This document shows, piece after piece, positions 26,601 through 33,438 of a stretch of 57,397 nucleotides of DNA. The DNA comes from Streptomyces sp. NRRL WC-3618 (GTDB taxonomy: Bacteria; Actinomycetota; Actinomycetes; Streptomycetales; Streptomycetaceae): assembly GCF_001280005.1 (NCBI RefSeq), contig NZ_LGDW01000404.1, positions 1 to 57,397 on the forward strand. The letters run 5' to 3'. Position 1 is the stretch's first letter; every line of letters begins with the position of its first letter. The position numbers were made by a program, and so were the translations under genes. The notes beneath the pieces are model-generated. The model saw only the letters and a list, made by a program, of their open reading frames with translations. It ran no database searches and was not told where the DNA came from.

Positions 26601-28416
26601 GGACGCTGACGAAGCGCCCCTCGACGTCGGCCTCGCGGATCCCGAGAATGTCGAGCGCATGAGCCAACGACGGGTCCTGCGCGAGTGTGTCGACCACGTA
26701 CACCGTGGATTCGCGCAGCCCACCCTCTTCGGCACGGCGGAACACCCTACCGGGAACGGCCGGGACCAATCCGTGCTCCTCGGTGAGCACGATGTGCGCC
26801 TTGCGGGCCTCCTCCGCGTCCGGCGAGCCGACCTCGATCATGTTCGCGAGGATCCGGATCGCCACGGCTGAGGCCTCAGCGGTACCGCTCTCGACCAAGG
26901 CCTCCAGCCATTCTCGGACGTCCGATCGCTCGTGCCTGGCCGCGTCGAGGATGTGCTCGACCTTTCCGGAACGCAGGGAGTCGATTTCGACACTCGGGTG
27001 CAGCCAGTCCGAGGGGCGACCGGGGCACTCGTGCCACATCCGCAGCCACCCGGCCAACCTCTTCAGATCCTTCTTGTCGAACCGAGGGTGGATGTGCAGT
27101 TCGGCAGGAGCGCGCAGCACACCGTCCTGGTCAGGCAGAGACGGACGAGTCGCGGCGCGAGCCCAGATCTCCCGGGTCAAGAACTCGTCCGCCCAGCTGA
27201 TCGCCTCCTTGACTCGTCCGGGAAGCAGGGGGAGATAGGCGGCAGGGTCCGCGGCGGGAGCAAGCGCGGGAAGTGAGTCGATGACCAACGCCGCCGACAC
27301 CTTGATCATCTCCTGGTTGAAGGGCGAGGAGTCGAGCAGGTTCTGCCGGTCCTCGTTGGTCTTCCACGCTCCGTTGAGGATGCCGCTCAACGACATTTCG
27401 TACTTGGTCGGAAAAAAGGACCAGAACCTGCCACGGCCACGAATCTGCGAGTTGACGTACAGCCCGGTCTCCGGGTCCTTCCGCAGAGCGGGGACACCCC
27501 AGGAGAGGTCGAGCGAGAGGCGGTCGTGGAGTTCGCCTGCGTCCGCCTGGGCCGCTGTACCGGGTGTGTGGGTGGTGGTGAACACCCGCCAGCGGATGGT
27601 GTTGGCCTTCCCGGTCCTTTCCTCCGTCACGGTGTGCAGGTCGCCGGTCTGCGTCGTGGTCAGGATCCGGCGAGCCGCAGGGAGGTGACGACGGTCCTCA
27701 AGGACGACCTTCGCGACGTGCGGTGAGAAGAGCTGGAAGCCCACGGGGAACTCGTCGCGGGACTCGCCGTGCTCCTTGGCACGCCCGCCGTGCATGTCCA
27801 GGCCGAGCCGGCGGTCCGCCTTCTTCAGCAGGGGTAGGCGTACGACGGTGGTCGCCCAGGTCAGCAGCTCGTGCAGGACAGGGTCGGCGGCGCGCTCGGT
27901 CTGTACGTCGAGAGGACGAGCCATCCGTAGCACGGGGGCGTCGAATTCCGGACCGTACCGAGCGGTCACGCCGGGCACATTCTTGATTTGCTCGTACGAC
28001 CAGGCACGGTCGAAACCGAAACTTCCGGTGCTGCTGAAGAATTCTGGCGCATCGGTCACCACGAGGACAGATTTTACGCCTACCCCGAACCTTCCGATCT
28101 GTCCTCCGCGCTTTTTCGACATGCTCATTCGAAGAATGGTCTCCGCGCCCTCGGAAGTGACGGGACTTCCTTCATTTGCGCAGTACAGATGGGTTCCCGT
28201 GAGGACGACGTGGACCCTCCCACCGGGCTCGTCGGCGATTTCGTCGGCCGCGTTCTGGACGAGTTCGAAGAGTTGGCGATCACCGTATCCGCCCTGCGTG
28301 ATGCGACGCTCTCCGTTGGCGTGCTCGGCGACGAGGCCGGGGTCTACGGCATACGTTTTAAGGACACGGGAAGACTGCTCGATGACGGTTTGAATTACCG
28401 AGAACGAAGACGACAC
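23656..28416 (-). CDS. giant fusion: Hsp90/sacsin-like GHKL ATPase plus SF2 (DEAH) helicase
   Basis: 1586 codons, GTG start (MSSSFSVIQTVIEQSSRVLK). The N-terminal domain (about 15-200) resembles the Hsp90/sacsin-type ATPase. An N box LFELVQNAADEI lies near residue 50, YCANEGSPVT stands where a DxGxG motif is expected, and the G2 box IGRFGVGVKSVLVV follows. About 900 residues of unrecognised sequence come next. The C-terminal SF2 helicase has Walker A LSLPTGAGKTRVTAEA (about 1212), VIVDEAHTAI (about 1322), LLGLTATPFRN, and motif VI YQQMIGRGLRGP (about 1542), in the style of type I/III restriction helicases. No nuclease motif is seen. It overlaps the UvrD gene by 4 bp. An ATP-dependent sensor plus translocase role in defence is inferred. 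Confidence 0.82.
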   Translation of the reverse strand: MSSSFSVIQTVIEQSSRVLKTYAVDPGLVAEHANGERRITQGGYGDRQLFELVQNAADEIADEPGGRVHVVLTGTHLYCANEGSPVTSEGAETILRMSMSKKRGGQIGRFGVGVKSVLVVTDAPEFFSSTGSFGFDRAWSYEQIKNVPGVTARYGPEFDAPVLRMARPLDVQTERAADPVLHELLTWATTVVRLPLLKKADRRLGLDMHGGRAKEHGESRDEFPVGFQLFSPHVAKVVLEDRRHLPAARRILTTTQTGDLHTVTEERTGKANTIRWRVFTTTHTPGTAAQADAGELHDRLSLDLSWGVPALRKDPETGLYVNSQIRGRGRFWSFFPTKYEMSLSGILNGAWKTNEDRQNLLDSSPFNQEMIKVSAALVIDSLPALAPAADPAAYLPLLPGRVKEAISWADEFLTREIWARAATRPSLPDQDGVLRAPAELHIHPRFDKKDLKRLAGWLRMWHECPGRPSDWLHPSVEIDSLRSGKVEHILDAARHERSDVREWLEALVESGTAEASAVAIRILANMIEVGSPDAEEARKAHIVLTEEHGLVPAVPGRVFRRAEEGGLRESTVYVVDTLAQDPSLAHALDILGIREADVEGRFVSVLDQGFDGYGDTDWQRFWELFRRAGIGRLALKVLERVATPGSTLCVRTADERFRPIEDCMLPGRVVDARRDPSVAVDMTFHSDDVAFFAQVGLRERPTTGVRPTEGEAWFEEYREVVHSDYLRRLDSHAPRPSLNRMKVEGAAIGGPLHLFRALSDESRAAFLKALPDDAVVDNWTRQIGAQSSTRQAVISPIRWMLRKYGTVATSQGIKPLKEAVGPQLAAYRDVLPVADLSAEKARKLRLPSTVDDVPADRWEALLDEVSRSEDDSFVGATYVMLTRFGADFPEDSLTRCRIGDTWGTRPDDEITLAVGAAEYRALRAEQLPALLVSTVGDAELMVEKWGMLRFADMISRETREVVEGDPVPLVELYPGLRRHLNSSNRNSLVQRCTELEEVTRTPNGTQASPLDAVRQDGTVKIRVPLDPEPMLCLIDRELGLGLGASGCRAVLEHQDRMARDSAMQAARKAVRETEDVVTKIELLIGAEALRVGLPEGLMEAELQAADGIQPSGRRIAQMAFNAHGDGVLHQHARDIQARFPDAPVSYSGSSSAVAFVSDLKLPVSFAGSRTPTPPPFETVEGPRDFPSLHEYQEDLVRNITTMLDRLAPQRGMLSLPTGAGKTRVTAEAVIRWVKRVGDLSGPLLWIAQTEELCEQAVQSWKFVWSKVGAERPLTISRLWSGNEVGNVVDHPHLVVATDAKLERCLDTEPYTWLRQAALVIVDEAHTAISKRYTEILSRLGLTQYETGRHLLGLTATPFRNTNEEETRRLVGRFGNRRLDEGVFPSGDPYRDLQEWGMLAQVEHRTLEGGRIELTRDEKVQAERMSMLSRAAEQRLADDHARSRRIVDSVADLPDDWPTLLFATSVDHAKYLAAMLNDRGIRSAAVDATTSAQDRRTRIEKFRDGRIRVLTNYGVLAQGFDAPATRAVVVARPVYSTNVYQQMIGRGLRGPLNGGEPTCLILNVSDNIANFDTRLAFTQFEHLWSRK

Positions 28417-28461
28417 TGGTCCTGCACTCCTGAGGTGTCAAAGATCGGGTGAAGGTGTGTG

Positions 28462-28496
28462 ATGGGCCGGCTGTCGACTTCGTGCAGCCGGCCCAT
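28462..28496 (-). terminator. hairpin between the small leader gene and the giant helicase gene
   Basis: Perfect 12-bp inverted repeat, arm ATGGGCCGGCTG at 28462-28473 and its complement at 28485-28496, 11-nt loop. In the leftward direction it follows the small acidic gene and precedes the GTG of the giant helicase by 46 bp. It could terminate or attenuate transcription into the defence operon. Confidence 0.6.
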
Positions 28497-28608
28497 GGGT
28501 GTTCGAGTGGTGTCAGAAGGGTGCGCAAAATCTCTGCCTTCACGCGTTTATGCTGGTGAAGGCGGTCAGGAGTGTGGCCCGAGAGGTCTCCGCCTGCGCG
28601 GGGTCAGG

Positions 28609-28827
28609 TCATGTAAAGGCGGTCAGGTCCGAAGGGGAGGTGTCGTCGTTGGGCGGTTCCGCACACTCCCTCAGCTCGGGAAACCGTGCCAAGAATTCAT
28701 CTTCGCGCGGGTGTCCCCTCAGCAGGTCCGCTGCTTCCTTGGGCTCGATGCTTCCCATTGCAATGGCCGAGTTGAATGCACTCAAACCACGGTCAGAATC
28801 CAAGTCGTGACTATAGTACTCGTCCAT
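28609..28827 (-). CDS. small acidic protein upstream of the defence operon
   Basis: 72 aa: MDEYYSHDLDSDRGLSAFNS, then AIAMGSIEPKEAADLLRGHP and DEFLARFPELRECAEPP. It is acidic (many Asp/Glu) with one predicted amphipathic helix pair and no catalytic motif. A GGGGA lies upstream of the ATG. It is the first gene reading leftward from the divergent control region, separated from the giant helicase gene by 190 bp that contain a hairpin. Acidic small proteins at this position may be DNA mimics or inhibitors of the neighbouring HTH protein, but nothing in the sequence proves this. I do not recognise a family. Confidence 0.55.
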   Translation of the reverse strand: MDEYYSHDLDSDRGLSAFNSAIAMGSIEPKEAADLLRGHPREDEFLARFPELRECAEPPNDDTSPSDLTAFT

Positions 28828-28909
28828 GGCAGGTCCCCTGTCGCATCGGTCGCACAGGGGTGCATAAAGGCATATTGACCCCTCGTGGGAAATGAGTCCA
28901 AGTATCTCG

Positions 28910-28924
28910 GGTAAACGTTTTACC
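28910..28924. promoter_or_regulatory. palindrome in the AT-richer divergent control region
   Basis: GGTAAA-CGT-TTTACC (28910-28924), perfect 6-bp arms, about 85 bp before the small acidic gene. Between it and that gene, on the minus strand, is a weak TTGGAC-N18-CAATAT promoter-like pair. This may be an operator for the leftward operon. The 28828-29274 stretch holds no convincing gene and is clearly more AT-rich than its flanks. It also contains the palindrome CAGAATTCTG at 29039-29048. Confidence 0.4.
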
Positions 28925-29274
28925 GAAAATCCTAGCAGGCCGAAAGGCGGTCTGACTAGTTGTTAGGTTTGGCTGAGGGGGCGCTTGTGTGGATCTGGTC
29001 CAATCCAGTGAATTCTGCCCCTCGGTGCTGATTTTGGACAGAATTCTGACAGGCTGCCCGGTTCTCTCGACTTGCGTTCGAGTTCGTGAGCAGGGTGAAA
29101 CATTCACCGTCACTAATCATATTGGATGCCGATCGGGTGTCAACCCCAACTGCCCCTCGCTGGTGGGGAATCGAGCGCTCCGAATGTGGGATTCGGTCCA
29201 AAAGGACACAAAAACGGGCAATTCAATCCACTGGTCTTAAGTGATCCTGGCATCTGGGCCCGATCAACTGTTGG

Positions 29275-29336
29275 TTGACAGTGCTCCCCGCGTCAAATTA
29301 ACCTCCTGGTCAGTCGCCTGCGAGCCGCAGGCGACT
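29275..29336 (+). promoter_or_regulatory. promoter and 10-bp-arm hairpin ahead of the XRE-GHKL gene
   Basis: TTGACA at 29275-29280 followed after 16-17 bp by ATTAAC/TTAACC (29297-29303). The predicted transcription start falls next to a perfect inverted repeat: arm AGTCGCCTGC at 29312-29321, 5-nt loop, complementary arm 29327-29336. This can act as operator DNA or as a 5' mRNA hairpin. It also argues that the coding start is downstream of it. Confidence 0.5.
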
Positions 29337-29360
29337 CCGAGGGGAAGAGCAGGTAGCGCG

Positions 29361-31514
29361 TTGGACGCAGGTGAGGAGTTCGGGCCCTGGTTGGCCCGTC
29401 AACTCAAGCTCTCGGGGAAGACGCAGGCCGAACTTGCCCAGGAGCTCAAGCTGACTCGGGCCGCCATCTCCGCGTGGATCACCGGCAGGTCGACCCCCCG
29501 CCCGACCGTCATGACGGAGATCGCCAGGGCGCTCGGCACGGACGTCGGCACGGTGCACACCCGTACCACCGACACCCAGGCCGGTCTGCCGACCACCTGG
29601 TACCACCGTCCCGGCTATCCCGACGGGGGCCGTGACCTGGGCAACGCTGGGGCCTTCGCGTTCGACGCCGACGTCCAGGTGCTCGCCCGAGAGACCTGCC
29701 AGAACAGCCTCGACGAACGCCGCATCGAAAGCGGCCGACCTGTCAGGGTCCGCTACACCCTGCACGAGCTGACCGGAGAGGCGCTCGACGCCTTCCGCGA
29801 GGCGATCCTCTGGAACGACCTCTTCCCCCACTACTCCGCCGTCTCGGAGAGCGCGGGAAGCCAGAAGGTCGGCCGGGTCGTGGACGCCGGAGTGCGCGAC
29901 ATGTACGAGAAGGGCCGCCTGGTCCTGTTGAGAGTCGACGACTACAACGCGTCAGGGCTCATTGGTGACGACTACGCGGACGGCAAGTTCGCCGCCGTGG
30001 TCAGGCGGCAACTGGAGAGCCTCAAGTCGGGTCACGGCGCGGGTGGTTCGTACGGCCTGGGCAAGGCGACCCTGTGGGCCACGAGCGCCCTGGGGCTCGT
30101 GCTCATCAACTCCACTCTGTCCGTGCCCCACGAGGGGCGTACGGAGCGACGGGTCATCGGACGTCTCGAACTGCCCTGGCGCGAGGTCGATGGCGAGCCG
30201 TACGCGGGCCCCGCCTGGTTCGGGCGTCCCGATCCCGACTCTCCCGGCGCGAGGGTCGCCCGTTCCTGGTGGGCGGACGAGGAGACCGTCGCGCGTCTGC
30301 ATCTCGCCAGGGAGGGCGACGAACCCGGTACCTCCTTCCTCATCGTCGGCGCGCACGACGTGGCCAGCCTGGAGGAAGGCGGGGCCGATGTCGACGACGA
30401 GACCATGGACGAGGAGGGAGCCAGGGACACTCGCGACATTCGCAGAATGCACCAGCGTCTGGTCGAGGCGCTGGGACGCGACTTCTGGGCCGCGATGACT
30501 GGTGGGGGCAACAGGCTCCCCCTCCTGGAAGTCTCCGTCCGTGCCCTTCGCAACGGCAAAGTGGTCGTGCCGGAGAAGCAGGTCGACCCGTCCGCCGAGC
30601 AGCCCGCCCGGACCCGTGCCTTGAAGGCGCACTACGAAGGCATCACCGTGGATCGGCTCCTTGAGGCCGGCCAGGTGGCAGCGCGAAGTGTTCCGCTGAA
30701 GTTGCCTCTGTCCGGAGGAGCCCGGGGGACCCTCGGGACACACCAAGCGGTCCTGTTGGTCACTGACCTGACCACTGACGCCGAGGGTGAGGACGGAGCG
30801 AAGAATCAGGTGCATTCGCTACGAGGCAACCGCATGACCGTCAAGACGGCCGGAGTCCCGAACCTGCCGCTCGGCACGAATCCGTTCCAGGCGGTTCTCC
30901 TGGTGGGCGAGGCCGCCGGGGAATCGGCCCCCTTCGCGAAGGACGCCGAGGAATTCCTGCGTGCGGCGGAACCACCCGAGCACGACCGCTGGGGGCAGAC
31001 CGAGGAGCTGAGCCTGCGCTGGTCGCCTTCCGCGTACCGGCGGATCAACATGTTGACCACAGAGGTCAACAGTGCGGTGAGAGAACTCGTCGCGCGGCCG
31101 AAGCGCGGCAGCCGTGAAGGCGGTGAGGCTCTGCGCAAGGCGTTGACCGTGAAGACGAGGCCCAAGGCCAAGGCGCCTTCCGGGCCGGTGGTTCCGGTCC
31201 TGGACGTGCTCGACGCGACGGTCGGCGATGACGGGGAGTGGCGGATCACCGGGGAGGTGAGCATCCCGCGCGGTGACGAGATCGTCCCGATGGTGCCGGT
31301 CGCCCAGCTCGACGTGCGCTCGGGTGGCCGCCCGAAGCTGGACTGGGCGGAGCTGGTGGCTGTCGAGGGCTGCGAGGTGGAAGACGGGATCCTGCGTTTC
31401 CCGCCCGGCACTCGTCGCGCGACGTTCCGAGGATCCACCGATGTCACCAGCCACCCGGTCAGGACCACGCTCACCCGCCTCGTGCTCGAACTCCGCGCCG
31501 GCAAGGGGGAGTGA
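29361..31514 (+). CDS. XRE-HTH fused to a GHKL-type ATPase-like domain
   Basis: 717 aa if read from the TTG at 29361. An in-frame GTG at 29241 is possible but lies before the predicted promoter. An XRE helix-turn-helix covers residues about 8-65 (LKLSGKTQAELAQELKLTRA, AISAWITGRSTPRPTVM). A GHKL-like ATPase core follows: VLARETCQNSLDERR (N box; E and N as in Hsp90/MORC), LLRVDDYNASGL (G1) and GGSYGLGKATLWATS (G2). About 450 C-terminal residues are unassigned. It opens a rightward operon divergent from the DISARM-like operon. Together with the giant protein it makes two GHKL-type ATPases back to back. The HTH probably autoregulates the control region (inference). Confidence 0.75.
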   Translation: MDAGEEFGPWLARQLKLSGKTQAELAQELKLTRAAISAWITGRSTPRPTVMTEIARALGTDVGTVHTRTTDTQAGLPTTWYHRPGYPDGGRDLGNAGAFAFDADVQVLARETCQNSLDERRIESGRPVRVRYTLHELTGEALDAFREAILWNDLFPHYSAVSESAGSQKVGRVVDAGVRDMYEKGRLVLLRVDDYNASGLIGDDYADGKFAAVVRRQLESLKSGHGAGGSYGLGKATLWATSALGLVLINSTLSVPHEGRTERRVIGRLELPWREVDGEPYAGPAWFGRPDPDSPGARVARSWWADEETVARLHLAREGDEPGTSFLIVGAHDVASLEEGGADVDDETMDEEGARDTRDIRRMHQRLVEALGRDFWAAMTGGGNRLPLLEVSVRALRNGKVVVPEKQVDPSAEQPARTRALKAHYEGITVDRLLEAGQVAARSVPLKLPLSGGARGTLGTHQAVLLVTDLTTDAEGEDGAKNQVHSLRGNRMTVKTAGVPNLPLGTNPFQAVLLVGEAAGESAPFAKDAEEFLRAAEPPEHDRWGQTEELSLRWSPSAYRRINMLTTEVNSAVRELVARPKRGSREGGEALRKALTVKTRPKAKAPSGPVVPVLDVLDATVGDDGEWRITGEVSIPRGDEIVPMVPVAQLDVRSGGRPKLDWAELVAVEGCEVEDGILRFPPGTRRATFRGSTDVTSHPVRTTLTRLVLELRAGKGE

Positions 31515-31517
31515 CGC

Positions 31518-32513
31518 GTGAAGATCTACCCGTACAAGCGGCTCAACCGGCCGGTCACTCTCAGAGCGACCTCCGTTTCCCTCAGACTCTCGGACGGTAC
31601 GCGCGACCAACTGGAGACCACCGCGTACTCGACCCAACAGCAGGCGGTCGCACTCGGCATCGCGGGTCGCAGCGACTGGGTGAGCGCCACGATCGGCCTC
31701 TCGGTGACGCTGCCGCCCGGGGCGAACGCGCCGGACGCGGCCTGGTCCGACCTGCGCGTCCTCGCCGTTCTGACAGACGGCGAGACCAATGTCCGCACCT
31801 CTGTGGCCCTCACACGTGACGCGGAGGACGGCCATGACTGGTCAGGCTCCCTGGAGGTGCTCCGTGACGATCACTTGGGTCGGGCCTCCCTCGCCGTCTA
31901 CGCCGTCGGGACGGTGGACGGAATACACGGACGGTCGATCGCGGAGACCGATCGGAGCTGGATCGTCGACACGGTCTCCGACGATCCTGTCCGTGGGCTC
32001 CAACTGGACGTCCAGAAAGCCTCGTTCAGGAAGAGTTCCCGGGTGCGGTTGCATGCCTATGCGGACGCGCCCTGGATCGTGGACGCCTCAGCGAGAGTGC
32101 CTACCGTGTTCGTGAACACGGATGTCGAGGGGGTCATCGGGTTGTTGGACAGCCGCGGCTCCGGCGTGGACAGCAAGGTGCGTGACCTCCTGGTCGCCCA
32201 GATGGCCACCGACGTCTGGACCGCGGTGTTCCATGGCGCAATCGGTGACCTGGAGGTGGGACCCGGCGGCAGTCCGGTCTTCCCGACCGACTGGCAGGGC
32301 GAGGTGTTGCGGGAGATGCTCCCGGACGTGATTCCCGGCGTACAGGTCGAGGAGGCCCTACGACAGGTCCATCGCCGCCGTACCGGAGACTCGGGCTGGG
32401 TGGAACTGCAGACCCGCATCCACTACGCGGCGGTCCGTCGTGCGGATGCCACCAAGGCGCTCGCCTACGCCATCCGCAGCGTGGAACAGATGAACCGAGA
32501 GAGTGAGACGTGA
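31518..32513 (+). CDS. unknown protein of the XRE-GHKL operon
   Basis: 331 aa, GTG start 3 bp after the previous stop (MKIYPYKRLNRPVTL). The N-terminal about 170 residues are rich in alternating hydrophobic strands (ATSVSLRLSDGT, VSATIGLSVTLPPG, LRVLAVLTDGETNV, ASLAVYAVGTVDG), suggesting a beta-sandwich. The C-terminal half is helical (VRDLLVAQMATDVWTAVFHG, EGEVLREMLPD-like QGEVLREMLPDVIPGVQVEE, ADATKALAYAIRSVEQMN). No catalytic signature was found. I do not recognise a family. Tight spacing and a 4-bp overlap with the next gene make it an obligate partner of the GHKL ATPase. Confidence 0.75.
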   Translation: MKIYPYKRLNRPVTLRATSVSLRLSDGTRDQLETTAYSTQQQAVALGIAGRSDWVSATIGLSVTLPPGANAPDAAWSDLRVLAVLTDGETNVRTSVALTRDAEDGHDWSGSLEVLRDDHLGRASLAVYAVGTVDGIHGRSIAETDRSWIVDTVSDDPVRGLQLDVQKASFRKSSRVRLHAYADAPWIVDASARVPTVFVNTDVEGVIGLLDSRGSGVDSKVRDLLVAQMATDVWTAVFHGAIGDLEVGPGGSPVFPTDWQGEVLREMLPDVIPGVQVEEALRQVHRRRTGDSGWVELQTRIHYAAVRRADATKALAYAIRSVEQMNRESET

Positions 32514-33388
32514 TCACCCCACCGAACCACGTACCGGAGCGCCTGGCGCTGCTCGACACCTCGGCTGTCGACCCGTTCCTCACCGAGGAACTGCTCAAGG
32601 GTGAGCATGTGCATGGCGGCATAGATCTCGCCAAGGTGGTCGACTCGCTGCCCGAGGACGACGCCAGGTGGTCGGTCGAGCCGATCCGGAGCCTGGTGGA
32701 GGACGCCATGTTCGAGTTCCGGGCAGACCGTACCCGAGCCGACGCGTGGCTCGCGCCACGGCTCCATGCCACGCTGCGCCTGACGCGGCGAGAGGCTGCG
32801 GACAAGCGTTTGTGGAACCACATCGCTCTGGCGGTGGCTCCCGACTACGTGGTCTGGCGCCACCTTTCGGAGCCGACGGCGAGCAAGCCGGGAAGGCGTG
32901 TAGCCGCGGAGCGCTTCCGGGGTCCTGCGGACCGGCAGTGTTTCTCGCGCCTGTGGTGGGCAGCTGAGCTGTTCAGGAACGGGGCGGACTACGAGCCGGT
33001 CACGACAGCCTGCGGAAACCAGGACCTCATTCACAGCGTTCTGAGGAAGGAGCTGATCGACCACCGCCCCACCGCTCAGGCTTTGGTCGGCTTGCTGAAG
33101 AGGGGGTTGGTCACCACCGGGCGAGAGATCGATGGCCTCAGCGTCGCGATCAATGCGGCTGGTGCAACCCTTGTCTACGACGTTCTCGCGCCGGACGCGC
33201 CTCGGAATTCGGCCGGTCTGCGAAGGTGGATCGAGGAGGCTGGATCGGCGGCGCCGGTGAGTCGGCGCGAACTCCCGGAGGGGCCCGACGAGGAGCCGGT
33301 TCCTGAGGAATCCGTGGCCGCGCTCACCGAGTACTTCGCGGAAATGTTCGACACCGCGCCGGTCAGGGGACGGAAGAACGCAGATTGA
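32510..33388 (+). CDS. DUF6339-like protein
   Basis: 292 aa, GTG start overlapping the previous gene by 4 bp. Mainly helical: FLTEELLKGEHVHGGIDLAK, WLAPRLHATLRLTRREAADK, RLWNHIALAVAPDYVVWRHL, RQCFSRLWWAAELFRNGADY. The RLWNHIAL...YVVWRH and FSRLWWAAELFRNG segments resemble DUF6339, a family often annotated near bacterial cytosine methyltransferases and defence helicases. No enzymatic motif is apparent. It is the last gene of the rightward operon and ends 5 bp before a 21-bp-arm terminator. The family name is from memory and should be treated as tentative. Confidence 0.65.
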   Translation: MITPPNHVPERLALLDTSAVDPFLTEELLKGEHVHGGIDLAKVVDSLPEDDARWSVEPIRSLVEDAMFEFRADRTRADAWLAPRLHATLRLTRREAADKRLWNHIALAVAPDYVVWRHLSEPTASKPGRRVAAERFRGPADRQCFSRLWWAAELFRNGADYEPVTTACGNQDLIHSVLRKELIDHRPTAQALVGLLKRGLVTTGREIDGLSVAINAAGATLVYDVLAPDAPRNSAGLRRWIEEAGSAAPVSRRELPEGPDEEPVPEESVAALTEYFAEMFDTAPVRGRKNAD

Positions 33389-33392
33389 ACAG

Positions 33393-33437
33393 ACGGGGAG
33401 CACGTCCGCGAAGGATCTTCGCGGACGTGCTCCCCGT
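33393..33437. terminator. bidirectional terminator between convergent defence operons
   Basis: Near-ideal hairpin: 21-bp perfect arms (33393-33413 and 33417-33437) around the 3-nt loop GAT. It sits between the stop of the DUF6339-like gene and the stop of the methyltransferase gene (33439), so it can end transcription from both sides. Confidence 0.9.
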
Positions 33438-33438
33438 A

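Noticed and set aside
29241..29360. Longer N-terminus for the XRE-GHKL protein (GTG at 29241)
   Set aside because: The extra 40 codons contain a TTGACA promoter-like element and a 10-bp-arm hairpin and are not needed for the HTH domain. Kept only as an alternative start.
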